DNA of 64,000 nucleotides from UTCHB3 sp964625575 (GTDB lineage: Bacteria > Bacteroidota > Ignavibacteria > Ignavibacteriales > Ignavibacteriaceae), in contig CAZVBQ010000008.1 in NCBI GenBank assembly GCA_964625575.1, forward strand, positions 1-64,000. Direction: 5' to 3'. Positions 24,801 through 32,065 of this stretch are shown here, one piece after another. Under the pieces are notes generated by a model. That model saw nothing but the letters and a program-made list of their open reading frames with translations. It searched no databases and was not told where the DNA came from. The translations under genes and the position numbers were made by a program. Positions within the stretch are counted from its first letter, which is position 1. Every line of letters begins with the position of its first letter.

Positions 24801-25063
24801 CGCTTGATCTCTTTCTCAAACGGTATTCCATCGAGAAGTGAGGTGATGTGCGCGGCAAGATCAATGTTCTCGAACAAGGGGGTGGTGTCAAGGGTGATAC
24901 CGGCTGAATAACCTGTGACCTCCTCGCTCAGTATACCGAAAGCGAGCAACGCTTGATTAATAAAGGTAACACGGAGTCCGGAATCAAAAAGCACCACGCC
25001 AACCGGAAGGCTGTTGCCATTGATCATCGCGTGGTTCTTGTCAATTGATTTTTTGTCAGGCAT
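21818..25063 (-). CDS. Multi-PAS hybrid sensor histidine kinase with degenerate receiver
   Basis: The 1081-residue soluble protein carries at least four PAS-type sensor domains between about 10 and 715 (clearest at about 255-330, 485-560 and 600-715, the last with a PAC block ending GLVSDITKQKQ). The kinase core follows: phospho-acceptor His734 in IISHDMRTPF, an N box around FNNLFSNAIKF, DSGVGI, and GTGLGLSLV. The C-terminal receiver-like domain (about 955-1075) keeps Lys1054 but has Ala1002 where the phosphorylated Asp should be (VVVTAHSFDG), and LVESS instead of an acidic pair. The receiver is therefore probably a non-phosphorylated output or docking module. No TM segments are seen, so sensing is cytoplasmic. 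Confidence 0.88.
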   Translation of the reverse strand: MPDKKSIDKNHAMINGNSLPVGVVLFDSGLRVTFINQALLAFGILSEEVTGYSAGITLDTTPLFENIDLAAHITSLLDGIPFEKEIKRISSGRKNLSLICKGVPVFSGEVITGGLIVVEDIRMIPEVAMDPGFNPFRSGEILTELLDLVFICDLSGKVLFYGGHRLSNYFGPNSVVAGKMLTSLEGFGGYIPGSQDEVVTIVKDGLSNEIRLRSAGFTGTDGSELTIITGEDISANREVIRALEEQIKELREYTLIAEKGGIAIFSVDRENRIDSWSKEAEAFFGYKKIEIFGKSATSLIKQFRRSPKGGLFRSAYTSHSGTGSGEFRVINVQGRLWVLCRDVYEDEKEKKELQLKNKQYSAFLNTSRDMICRFDGELNILNSNDRFDQKIIPSGKKENKKLTDIFAGFVPDLAVIMKESPLIINAGVIDSSGKVFPAEVSFVYFEDEDQIVSSFACLIRDISSEEKTRQDILLMQSVFEASNDGIAVEESGNLIFVNNSFVKIFEYESELEIIGKPVVNFVRSGQRGDRGTTEGEGLKKDGSTFTAEVSGASFEFNEKMFDVLIVRDITQLRNAQRLIEDSEAKYRSIAENIDDFLWVSEPVGGTLTPVFVTASFVAMTGYKTTEFTNNIRFWFRIIHPEDIDGYFSDLKDLLRNKYKSGGSLECRIITKNGTPIWIRNKITFVREGDRIVKMFGLVSDITKQKQAENEIRESTENLKKLNEAKDRFISIISHDMRTPFSSILGFTDFLLTEDLSSEEMKKYVNYIQDSTKIMLSLVNSLLDWTRLQTGRMKFEPVKQDLRTITSKSFSAVSGAAFQKDIELVNEMPENVVVFVDQNLILQVFNNLFSNAIKFTPNGGRITAGITGNLSGRFLEVFVSDSGVGIKESDIQKIFHVDSKFTTPGTAGEKGTGLGLSLVKEIVEKHGGTITLTSKVGEGTRFTFTIPVASSRIALVESSPTDRVLYAKIITNLLPGYEVEQFKDIDSAIKSITGSVPAVVVTAHSFDGKTGLDLIKGINSDPSRAKIPCIVLGSNMGKSENIAYSEAGAEAIFNKPVNLQKFKEAIQNAVKTIFTLKDIIKR

Positions 25064-25237
25064 AATAAACGGAAAATTGAAAACGTAATTTAATTGATTC
25101 GGATGAAATCAAGCGATGGAACTTTTTTAGGTTCCGGGAGTAAAAAAATAAAAGAGTCACATAAATTAACTTGCATATAAATATAAAGCGGATTATTTTA
25201 ACACAGCGAAAAAAATTAATTAGCAAAGGAATCCACC
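25064..25237. promoter_or_regulatory. Divergent intergenic region of the PAS kinase and the triheme cytochrome
   Basis: A 174-nt A/T-rich gap between divergent genes. It contains an inverted repeat GGAAC-N8-GTTCC at 25118-25135, which could be an operator. A run CATATAAATATAAAG near 25175 is promoter-like for the plus strand. The assignment is tentative. Confidence 0.35.
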
Positions 25238-25648
25238 ATGAAGAAGCTCGTTTTGCTCGCCGCGGTCGCACTGTTTTTCACAGCCGGAACCGCTGTCGCC
25301 CAAAAGGCCCCCGCTGATGCAAAAATAAAGATGTGCAACAGCTGCCATAAAGAAGGAAAGCCAAAGTTCGATGAATTTAAAGCCTGGTTACAGTCAAACC
25401 ACGCCAAAGTTACTGACACGTTCGACAAACCGGCTGCCAAAGAGATCGCTGAAAAGAATAAGATAGCCAATCCGAAGGAAGCTGCTGAATGTCTTACATG
25501 CCACGTGGACAAGATGTCAAAGGTCGAGAAATTCAACCCTAAGGATATCGACTGCATGACATGCCACGGTGACAACAACAAGTATCATCCAATTCCTGAG
25601 AAGGTTCCACATCCTTCAGCAAAGAAAACTGAAGCGAAGCAAGACTAA
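25238..25648 (+). CDS. Periplasmic triheme c-type cytochrome
   Basis: The 136-residue protein has a signal peptide (about 1-21, ending AVA) and three heme-binding CxxCH motifs: CNSCH (33-37), CLTCH (85-89) and CMTCH (106-110). Extra His residues (for example at HPIPEKVPH) could be axial ligands. Such small multiheme proteins shuttle electrons in the periplasm, in nitrite/sulfur reduction or to outer membrane conduits; the partner is not visible here. AGGA lies 12 nt before the ATG and a terminator follows. It stands between two signalling genes and is divergent from the PAS kinase. Confidence 0.9.
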   Translation: MKKLVLLAAVALFFTAGTAVAQKAPADAKIKMCNSCHKEGKPKFDEFKAWLQSNHAKVTDTFDKPAAKEIAEKNKIANPKEAAECLTCHVDKMSKVEKFNPKDIDCMTCHGDNNKYHPIPEKVPHPSAKKTEAKQD

Positions 25649-25669
25649 TATTCGCGGATATGAAATTGA

Positions 25670-25696
25670 AAAGGCTGCTCATCACGGGCAGCCTTT
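25670..25696. terminator. Terminator between the cytochrome and the response regulator
   Basis: Stem AAAGGCTGC / GCAGCCTTT (25670-25678, 25688-25696), followed by T-rich sequence on the plus strand and TTTTC on the minus strand. It suits both convergent genes. Confidence 0.85.
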
Positions 25697-25727
25697 TTCA
25701 TTTTAAATATTTCGTACGGGTGACGGG

Positions 25728-26414
25728 TTATTCTTCCGGGCCGGTCAGTTTTGTGGAAGTGTCGAGATCGACCATTTTGATGTCTTTAAGATATTCGGAC
25801 ATACGGGGTGCCTGGATCTCCTTGAGTTGATCGAGAATTGACGCCACTTCGTTAACGGCGGTCTCGATATAGTCGATCCTTTTGGCAACGGCATCTTTGT
25901 TCAGGTCGGGTTTACCCATCTCCCTTTTTAACGCGGAAACAGCGAGTTTGATGACCGTGAGGGGTTGTTTTATCTTGTGGTTGGCTGTTACAACGGTTGC
26001 AGCAAACATTCCGATCCTTTCAGACTCGATCATTTGCTTTCTGATCTCGCTGAACTTAAGTGCTGAGTTGATCCGGGCGAGAATTTCAACCCGGTCGAAC
26101 GGTTTTTTTACATAATCATGCGCGCCGGCTTTAAGCCCGATGGAAGTATCCTCGGCCGTAACTCTTGCTGTGACCAGAATGATCGGGATGTTGTGGGTCT
26201 TCTCATCTTTAGTAAGGGCTTGGCAAACCTCAAGTCCGTTCATTCCGGGTAACATGATATCGAGGAGGATAAGATCAGGGAGGTACTCATAGGCCATTTT
26301 CATGCCGGTTTCGCCGTCGTAGGCATAAAGAAACTGGTGATTTTCTCTTTTAAGAATCGTTTCCAGGTATTTGATGTTCTGTTCGTGGTCGTCGACTGCG
26401 AGAATAAGGCTCAT
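25728..26414 (-). CDS. Response regulator with a C-terminal DHp-like helix domain
   Basis: Residues 1-118 are a standard receiver: DD at 8-9, phosphorylated Asp52 (LLDIMLPG), Lys104 (KKPF). The C-terminal part (about 120-215) has no DNA-binding or enzymatic output. Instead it contains a histidine-kinase-like H box, TANHKIKQPLTVIKLAV, with His146, followed by an amphipathic helix, but no ATPase domain. It could be a phosphotransfer or dimerisation domain that receives phosphate from a kinase in trans. It is separated by a short gap (32 nt) from the pilus-like pair on the same strand. Confidence 0.82.
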   Translation of the reverse strand: MSLILAVDDHEQNIKYLETILKRENHQFLYAYDGETGMKMAYEYLPDLILLDIMLPGMNGLEVCQALTKDEKTHNIPIILVTARVTAEDTSIGLKAGAHDYVKKPFDRVEILARINSALKFSEIRKQMIESERIGMFAATVVTANHKIKQPLTVIKLAVSALKREMGKPDLNKDAVAKRIDYIETAVNEVASILDQLKEIQAPRMSEYLKDIKMVDLDTSTKLTGPEE

Positions 26415-26446
26415 GAGGGATCGTGCCGGTGTTTTATTGGAAAAAT

Positions 26447-27298
26447 TCAGTCAGGGATATTAAGTTCCACTAAACTCACTTCATTTCGGTTCAAATATAA
26501 CACTTTTACCGATTCTTTTGTAACTTCTTTGATAATTCCGCCCTTGACCTCATCGCCTGCCCTGAGGAAGATCCTCTCTTTGAATCTGACGTGGTGGAAC
26601 TCGGCCTCCCCGTTTTTTACAGCCCTCAGTTCATAATCGTCAAGATTTACAGCGCCCGGTTCAGAGACTCCCGCGATACTCTCGATGAAGGGGAGGAAAA
26701 TGTCGATTTGCTCAAACAGGCTGTCTTGTTGAACTGTAAAAGGGGGGAGGAAGAATCCCCCGGGCTGAACCGGTACCGAGATAACAAGATCGTAATCAAC
26801 AAAGGCGACACTTCCCTCAAGCACGCCATAGTATCTTATTGTTCCGGTTTTGAACCGCATGAACATCGGGTACTCCTCTATCGCGGAGATGAATCCGGCA
26901 ATTCCGAGGAATGAGGCTTTCCCCTTGATCAGAAAGTTCTTTATCGTGAACCCTGCTCTTTGCTCCTCCTCCAGTTCAGTAATGTTGAACTTGAAACCAG
27001 TGGTCAGGGAAAGCTGTATACTGTCAACAAGAAGCCGCATATCACGCAGGGTGATATTTGTGTAAAGATTATAGCGCAGTTCAGGGTCGGGTTTTAAGGC
27101 AGGTCCCGTTTCTTTCTGAATGGTGTGCATCTTACCGGCAATGTCATCACCCGGTGAAATTCCCAGAGACTCAAATCTCTCCTCTATTCTGTTCCCGGCA
27201 GGTATCACAACAAGAAATGTAACGAGCAGCAGGACTGCGGAGACGAAAAGCTTGATCACGGTCCGGTTGTTCTGCATGAGCAGTTTTTTTATTTCCAC
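26447..27298 (-). CDS. PilO/GspM-like inner membrane protein with PilP-like C-terminus
   Basis: The 283-residue protein has a single N-terminal TM helix (about 15-37), a central alpha/beta region (about 75-180, including KASFLGIAGFISAIEEYPMFMRF) that resembles the ferredoxin-like fold of PilO/GspM, and a C-terminal beta segment (about 235-280, FLRAGDEVKGGIIKEV...VLYLNRNEVSLVEL) resembling PilP. Such proteins form the inner-membrane alignment complex of type IV pili or type II secretion. It overlaps the PilMN-like gene by 10 nt. No ATPase, secretin or pilin gene is present here. The assignment rests on fold-level resemblance. Confidence 0.6.
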   Translation of the reverse strand: MEIKKLLMQNNRTVIKLFVSAVLLLVTFLVVIPAGNRIEERFESLGISPGDDIAGKMHTIQKETGPALKPDPELRYNLYTNITLRDMRLLVDSIQLSLTTGFKFNITELEEEQRAGFTIKNFLIKGKASFLGIAGFISAIEEYPMFMRFKTGTIRYYGVLEGSVAFVDYDLVISVPVQPGGFFLPPFTVQQDSLFEQIDIFLPFIESIAGVSEPGAVNLDDYELRAVKNGEAEFHHVRFKERIFLRAGDEVKGGIIKEVTKESVKVLYLNRNEVSLVELNIPD

Positions 27299-28557
27299 TT
27301 GACATCCCCCGGTACAACTATCCTGAAAGAGGTGTAAGTGTTTTCACTCGTTCGGAATATCTCGGTTGAGAGGAGCTCTGCACCCTTGATTTTGCCCGCC
27401 AATTCCGCTGCCACCCCCGGTGCTTCGGTATATCCCTTAATGAGGATGTAGTTTTTCTCCCGGAGGGATATTCCCGTGATCTGAAGGTTGGCAGACTCGG
27501 CGTGGCTTTCAAGCCCCCGCAAAAGGTTGTCAAGCCGGATATACATTGAGTCGAGGCGTTTCAGCCTTTGCCGGCTTTCGGGGATCAACGGGATCTTTCC
27601 GCCGTAGGCTGCCACTTCATTATAAACGGAAGGTTCCTTCTTCTTGAAGTCATCCAGCCCGCTTTCAGCCGGGGAGAGAATGAAAAATCTGACAAGAGCG
27701 CTTAAAAAGAGGAGGGAAACCGCGCCTGTGACCATCCCGGCCACCAGGTTCAATGTGGAAGCGGTTCTGGCGAGCCTGTTCTCTTCACTTGTTTGGACCT
27801 CTTGAGGTGTAAGAAGCCCCGGCAATGGAAGTGCATTCGAGCGATAGAGCTCTGATACCATCTCGCAGATATTGTAGATGCCTTTCCATGTTTTGCCTTC
27901 GCGTGTACCCTCTTGAAGTGCAAAACTTTCTTCATGCCCCCTTGAGAGGGAAGGATGACCGGTACCGGCTATTTCATCTTCAAACCGGAAAGCATAAGGG
28001 TCGGAGGTGAAGGTGATAAGCTGATCACAATCGAGATATGAGTTTTTGGAATTCCTGAAGGTGTCAAAGTCGATCAACCTCGCCGCGGCGAGCCCCCGCC
28101 CCCTGAGACGGGCTTCAAAAACCATGTCGTCATCGCCCGAGAGGATGTAGGTGCGGTCGTCGGGAAAGAACTTAAGCTTCCTTGAATAGTAGTGAAACAG
28201 AATTTCAGGGGAAGCGAGTGACGAAATCACGACGGGACTCTCAACGCCGGCTCGCGCGAGATAATTTAGCAGATCATCAATGATGCTGTTGGTGAAGGTT
28301 ACATCATCCTTCTTCTCCTTGCCGTGGTGGAGGAGCCTGATATCAGGTATAACAACAATGTTGGTGCCCTGTATCTTCTTGAAGAGTTTCCGGTCGGGGT
28401 TGGCGGGAAGATAGGGGAAGTTGCCCTCCTCACCTGACGGGAGAATGGTGAACAACTTTTTCCCGCGAGGGGCTTTTCCCTGGTCGATAAAAAGAGCGGA
28501 ACACCTCTCACCGAGGAAAATCACACAAAGACGGTTACGATTAAATCGAATTCTCAC
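27289..28557 (-). CDS. PilM-PilN / GspL-like inner membrane platform protein
   Basis: The 422-residue protein has a cytoplasmic N-terminal part (1-265) of PilM/GspL type without obvious ATP-binding motifs, one TM helix (about 269-293) and a periplasmic part (about 310-420) with the PilN-like pattern: a long helix (RLKRLDSMYIRLDNLLRGLE) and a strand pair (ITGISLREKNYILIKGY). This suggests a fused PilM-PilN, equivalent to GspL. The PilO-like gene follows with a 10-nt overlap. Together they would be a two-gene assembly platform. The other parts of the machine must be elsewhere, if the system works at all. Confidence 0.6.
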   Translation of the reverse strand: MRIRFNRNRLCVIFLGERCSALFIDQGKAPRGKKLFTILPSGEEGNFPYLPANPDRKLFKKIQGTNIVVIPDIRLLHHGKEKKDDVTFTNSIIDDLLNYLARAGVESPVVISSLASPEILFHYYSRKLKFFPDDRTYILSGDDDMVFEARLRGRGLAAARLIDFDTFRNSKNSYLDCDQLITFTSDPYAFRFEDEIAGTGHPSLSRGHEESFALQEGTREGKTWKGIYNICEMVSELYRSNALPLPGLLTPQEVQTSEENRLARTASTLNLVAGMVTGAVSLLFLSALVRFFILSPAESGLDDFKKKEPSVYNEVAAYGGKIPLIPESRQRLKRLDSMYIRLDNLLRGLESHAESANLQITGISLREKNYILIKGYTEAPGVAAELAGKIKGAELLSTEIFRTSENTYTSFRIVVPGDVKWK

Positions 28558-28562
28558 TTTTT

Positions 28563-28580
28563 TTGTGTCCGGTCACACAA
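28563..28580. promoter_or_regulatory. Inverted repeat TTGTGT-N6-ACACAA in a divergent promoter region
   Basis: A symmetric site TTGTGT (28563-28568) and ACACAA (28575-28580) between the divergent PilMN-like gene and the lipoprotein gene at 28653. It is CRP/FNR-like in shape (TGTG-N5-TCACA) and lies just 5' of the PilMN-like start and 19 nt before a TATATTTG box. Function is inferred from position only. Confidence 0.4.
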
Positions 28581-28598
28581 TCTTTTGAAGAATGGGAA

Positions 28599-28606
28599 TA
28601 TATTTG
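28599..28606 (+). promoter_or_regulatory. Bacteroidota-type -7 box TATATTTG
   Basis: TATATTTG lies 46 nt before the start of the lipoprotein gene at 28653, matching the TAnnTTTG consensus. A TTTTG about 11 nt upstream is too close to be a standard -33 box. Confidence 0.5.
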
Positions 28607-28652
28607 TACATTAAACTTTTAAGAATATGTGTTTCACAAAGAATGATTTAAT

Positions 28653-29138
28653 ATGAAAAGCAAAATTAAAATTTTAGCCGTTCTTTTCCTCGCCACTTTC
28701 ACACTTTTTACCGGCTGCACGAAAAAAGAAAAACCCGCCTCACCGGCTGACACCGCGAAGAAGGCAACCGAAACTGTGAAACCGGACACCACGGCAAAAG
28801 ATACAGCTTCTGCCGATACTGCAAAAGCGAAAGAGATTTCCCTCTTGGGCACATGGCAGGGAACCCTCGCGAATTATTCCGCCACCCTTAAGATAACCAA
28901 CCAGGATGGCAAGCAGTTCACAGGTTCAATTGTTGTGAACTACAGAAATGTCGCCACCCACAGCGTTGTCGGCAGTGTTGACCCCGAAACAGGGGCTTTC
29001 TCAATGAGTGACAACGATCAGACTCGCTCGTCAGGTCACTATGCCGGTGTTGTTGCAAAAACCGGCAGATCGATCACCGGAAGTTTCACCGAAAAACGCC
29101 CCGGCGGCATTACAGTAAATTTTTCATTTAATAAATAA
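28653..29138 (+). CDS. Small lipoprotein with Thr/Ala/Lys-rich linker
   Basis: The 161-residue lipoprotein (Cys22 in LFTGC) has a flexible linker (about 24-66) of Asp/Thr/Ala/Lys repeats (DTAKKAT, DTTAKDTASADTAKAK) and a C-terminal beta-rich domain (about 68-161; GTWQGTL...TGSIVVNY...GSFTEK) resembling small lipocalin-like or extracellular lipid-binding folds. I do not recognise a specific family. It is followed 26 nt later by a PEGA lipoprotein in the same direction. A putative -7 box and an inverted repeat lie upstream. Confidence 0.7.
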   Translation: MKSKIKILAVLFLATFTLFTGCTKKEKPASPADTAKKATETVKPDTTAKDTASADTAKAKEISLLGTWQGTLANYSATLKITNQDGKQFTGSIVVNYRNVATHSVVGSVDPETGAFSMSDNDQTRSSGHYAGVVAKTGRSITGSFTEKRPGGITVNFSFNK

Positions 29139-29164
29139 CTTCAACTAATCCGGAGACAAACTTA

Positions 29165-30103
29165 ATGACCAGAAAACTCCTGTTATCCTTATTCTTAATG
29201 AGCACCATCCTGTTTCTTACAGGTTGCGACAACAAGGATAACCCTCTGAACCCAGATGAGGGTAAACTTGTGATCACATCCACCCCAACTCTTGCTGATG
29301 TATATGTCGGTGGCACCAATTCCGGAAAGAAAACGGGCGATACCCTGACACTTCCCACAGGAACCTATAACATTACCCTGAAGAAAACCCTTTACAAAGA
29401 TACCACTTTCACAGTGACCATCGTTGCAAATCAGACCATTTCGAAAGCGGTTACACTTTCAGAAGCTTCATTCACCGTCAGCTCAACACCTGCCGGCGCC
29501 AAGATCTATCTGAATGGCGTTAACACAGGAAGTGTCACCCCTGCAGGCATCCGCCTTGCTGTTGGTACCAACACTATTACCCTCACACTCGCGGGATATG
29601 CTGATACCACATTCACAGTACCTGCCGACTCAGCCAACAAGAGTGTTGCCATCACAATGACAGCTCTCAACTATGTTGAGTACACTTCTGTCAAGATCTA
29701 TGAATCATTCTCAACCTCCAATGTACCGAGCGGACTTATCCTCTCAGTTGGAAGGGCTTCGAACATCGGTTCAGGCGTGAGCAAAGACTCTGTTGACATC
29801 TACTACAGAACCGCCGGTTACATCATTTCATCAGCGAAAGATTTCAACCTCCCGAGAGAGACATTCTTCAAACTCGGAACAAGCGGCACCCTTACTGATG
29901 GTGAAGATGCTCCTGCCAAGGATGCTTCATGGGCACTCAGTGTAGGTGACAGGGAAACCAACTACTTCTTCATGTACACTGCTGATCAGAATTACGCGAA
30001 GATGAAGATCACCGGTTACGGTGGCGGTACATCGGTTTCCGATCCTGCATATGTCGAACTTCGTTGGTTCTACAACAAAACGAAGAACGATAGAAGGTTT
30101 TAG
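29165..30103 (+). CDS. PEGA-domain lipoprotein
   Basis: The 312-residue lipoprotein (Cys21 in FLTGC) carries two PEGA domains (about 34-95 and 97-170), surface beta domains with the signatures STPTLADVYVGGTNSGKKT and STPAGAKIYLNGVNTG. The C-terminal region (about 172-312) is unassigned and beta-rich. PEGA domains occur in cell-surface proteins, often binding carbohydrate or protein partners. ATCCGGAGA precedes the ATG. Its stop codon TAG is the first triplet of an octamer repeat tract. Confidence 0.85.
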   Translation: MTRKLLLSLFLMSTILFLTGCDNKDNPLNPDEGKLVITSTPTLADVYVGGTNSGKKTGDTLTLPTGTYNITLKKTLYKDTTFTVTIVANQTISKAVTLSEASFTVSSTPAGAKIYLNGVNTGSVTPAGIRLAVGTNTITLTLAGYADTTFTVPADSANKSVAITMTALNYVEYTSVKIYESFSTSNVPSGLILSVGRASNIGSGVSKDSVDIYYRTAGYIISSAKDFNLPRETFFKLGTSGTLTDGEDAPAKDASWALSVGDRETNYFFMYTADQNYAKMKITGYGGGTSVSDPAYVELRWFYNKTKNDRRF

Positions 30104-30134
30104 TGGTCAGTGGTTAATGGTCAGAGGTCAATTG
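30101..30134 (+). repeat. Degenerate octamer repeat tract starting at a stop codon
   Basis: Units TAGTGGTC / AGTGGTTA / ATGGTCAG / AGGTCA run from the TAG stop of the PEGA lipoprotein gene. The same unit family occurs at 1691-1724 (minus strand) and 38744-38923. Confidence 0.65.
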
Positions 30135-30167
30135 ACCTTGACTTGAGCAAGCCACGCATAAAATTAA

Positions 30168-30195
30168 AAAGCTGCTTCTGAAAAGGAGCAGCTTT
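30168..30195 (+). terminator. Intrinsic terminator after the PEGA lipoprotein
   Basis: Stem AAAGCTGCTT / GAGCAGCTTT (30168-30177, 30186-30195) with an A-rich loop and a following T run. It separates the lipoprotein genes from the amylase gene. Confidence 0.9.
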
Positions 30196-30243
30196 TTTTA
30201 TTTTTGAACATTGAATTAGTTGACTTATCCCGGAGAAATATTT

Positions 30244-32064
30244 ATGATCAGAACCTTCGCTTTTATTTTGCTTTTGATCACCTGTGTCAATGCCCAGACA
30301 CTTAGTGTAAACAAGGTAGAACCACCTAACTGGTGGGCTGGAATGAAAAAGAACAGCATACAGTTGATGGTGTATGGCGAAGGCCTTTTGGGAGCGACCG
30401 CGTCCGCTTCTTCCGGAATAAAAGTAAAAAAGACGCGGAGTTTCAACGACAACTATCTCTTTGTTGATATCGAAATACAACCCGGACTTAAACCGGGAAA
30501 CCACACGATAACCCTCAAGAACAAAGGTGTCACAACTGCCATTGAATATCCCGTTTACGGCAGAACGGGGAAAAAACCGGCAGGTTTCTCCTCTTCCGAT
30601 GTTATTTATCTGATCATGCCCGACCGCTTCGCCAACGGTGACACCGGTAACGATTCGGTTGCAGGGTTCTCCGAGGCAGTTGACCGTGGTTTCTTCGATG
30701 GAAGACACGGAGGTGATCTCCAGGGAGTGATAAACAAACTTGACTACCTGAAAGAAACCGGCTTCACTGCCCTCTGGCTTACCCCCGTGGTTGAGAACAA
30801 CACTTTCAGAAGCTATCACGGGTACTCGGCTACTGATCTTTATAAAGTCGATCCCCGGCTTGGCACCAACGATCTCTACAAAAAAATGGTTGATGAGGCC
30901 CATAAACGGGGGATTAAGGTGATCCTCGATCATGTGGCGAACCACTTCAGCAAAGATCACATCTGGATCGCTCAGCTTCCCCACCCCGGTTGGATAAACG
31001 GATCAATACAAAACCCTCCGCCGCCGATGCACCACAAACAGGTTTTCTCCGATATCCACGGTGACAGTTCCACCATCAAAAAAGTGGTGGAGGGATGGTT
31101 CACCGACTATATGCCCGATTTCAATCAGACGAACGAATTTGTAGCAAATTACATCATCCAAAACACCCTTTGGTGGGTCGAGTTTGCAGGGCTTGATGGC
31201 ATTCGCGAAGACACCTACCCCTACAACCATGAAGGGTTCATGGCTGAGTGGGCAAAAGTTATTAAAAACGAGTACCCCTCAATAAATATCGTGGCTGAAG
31301 TATGGACCGGGGAACCCGCTTTCCTTTCATACTACCAGAGTGGCAGCAGAACAAGAAAAAGTTTTGAAAATCACGTAAACTCCCTCACCGATTTCGGTTT
31401 AAGGGACGCTATCTACAAATACCTTCAGGGAAATGGCGCCACTTTATACACCGTCTACTCGGCTATCGCAATGGACTACCTTTACGCCGACCCCAATGCC
31501 CTCGTGACATTCGTTGACAATCACGATATTAACCGCGCGATGTACGGAGCTGACAGCAATGTGGCGAAATTCCTCACCGCTCTCGATATTCTGATGACCA
31601 CAAGGGGCATCCCTCAGATATTCTATGGAACAGAGATCGGGATAAAGGGTACTGACCATCATGGATATCTACGTGCCGATTTTCCGGGCGGATGGAAGGA
31701 GGATAAAAGAGATGCCTTCACTTCTGAGGGAAGAACTGAAACCGAGAACTTGATCTACAATCATCTGAAAAAACTGATATCGATCAGGCTCACAAATCCG
31801 GCATTCACTCGTGGATCATTGATACACTTCCCCCCTGAGCATGATATTTACTCATATTTCAGGGAGTTCAAAGGTGAAAAATTTATGGTCGCTGTCAATG
31901 GTTCGAAGCAAAAAAGCTACGTGGGTTACGACTACTACTGGAGCCGCCTTGAAGGATGGATCTCTGCAACCGACCTTTTGACCGGCGCGAAATTCAAGAT
32001 AACAAAAGAGGGAAAGCTTGAGCTCCCCCCCTATACAAGCGTGATACTGAAACTGGAAAAGTAA
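30244..32064 (+). CDS. Secreted GH13 alpha-amylase / neopullulanase-type enzyme
   Basis: The start at 30244 (MIRTFAFILLLITCVNAQ) gives a clean signal peptide; CCCGGAGA lies just upstream. The 606-residue protein has an N-terminal Ig-like domain (about 20-115) of the cyclomaltodextrinase type, a (beta/alpha)8 GH13 domain with VIYLIMPDRFANGD, ILDHVANH, LDGIREDTYPY (nucleophile Asp of DGxRxDT type), NIVAEVW (acid/base Glu) and FVDNHDINR, and a C-terminal beta domain. It cleaves alpha-1,4 glucans in the periplasm or outside. It is convergent with a TlpA-like gene, with only one base between the stops. Confidence 0.9.
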   Translation: MIRTFAFILLLITCVNAQTLSVNKVEPPNWWAGMKKNSIQLMVYGEGLLGATASASSGIKVKKTRSFNDNYLFVDIEIQPGLKPGNHTITLKNKGVTTAIEYPVYGRTGKKPAGFSSSDVIYLIMPDRFANGDTGNDSVAGFSEAVDRGFFDGRHGGDLQGVINKLDYLKETGFTALWLTPVVENNTFRSYHGYSATDLYKVDPRLGTNDLYKKMVDEAHKRGIKVILDHVANHFSKDHIWIAQLPHPGWINGSIQNPPPPMHHKQVFSDIHGDSSTIKKVVEGWFTDYMPDFNQTNEFVANYIIQNTLWWVEFAGLDGIREDTYPYNHEGFMAEWAKVIKNEYPSINIVAEVWTGEPAFLSYYQSGSRTRKSFENHVNSLTDFGLRDAIYKYLQGNGATLYTVYSAIAMDYLYADPNALVTFVDNHDINRAMYGADSNVAKFLTALDILMTTRGIPQIFYGTEIGIKGTDHHGYLRADFPGGWKEDKRDAFTSEGRTETENLIYNHLKKLISIRLTNPAFTRGSLIHFPPEHDIYSYFREFKGEKFMVAVNGSKQKSYVGYDYYWSRLEGWISATDLLTGAKFKITKEGKLELPPYTSVILKLEK

Positions 32065-32065
32065 A

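Noticed and set aside
30121..30984. Long antisense open frame (287 codons) opposite the GH13 amylase start
   Set aside because: It overlaps a signal peptide and GH13 domain on the other strand and shows no family features.
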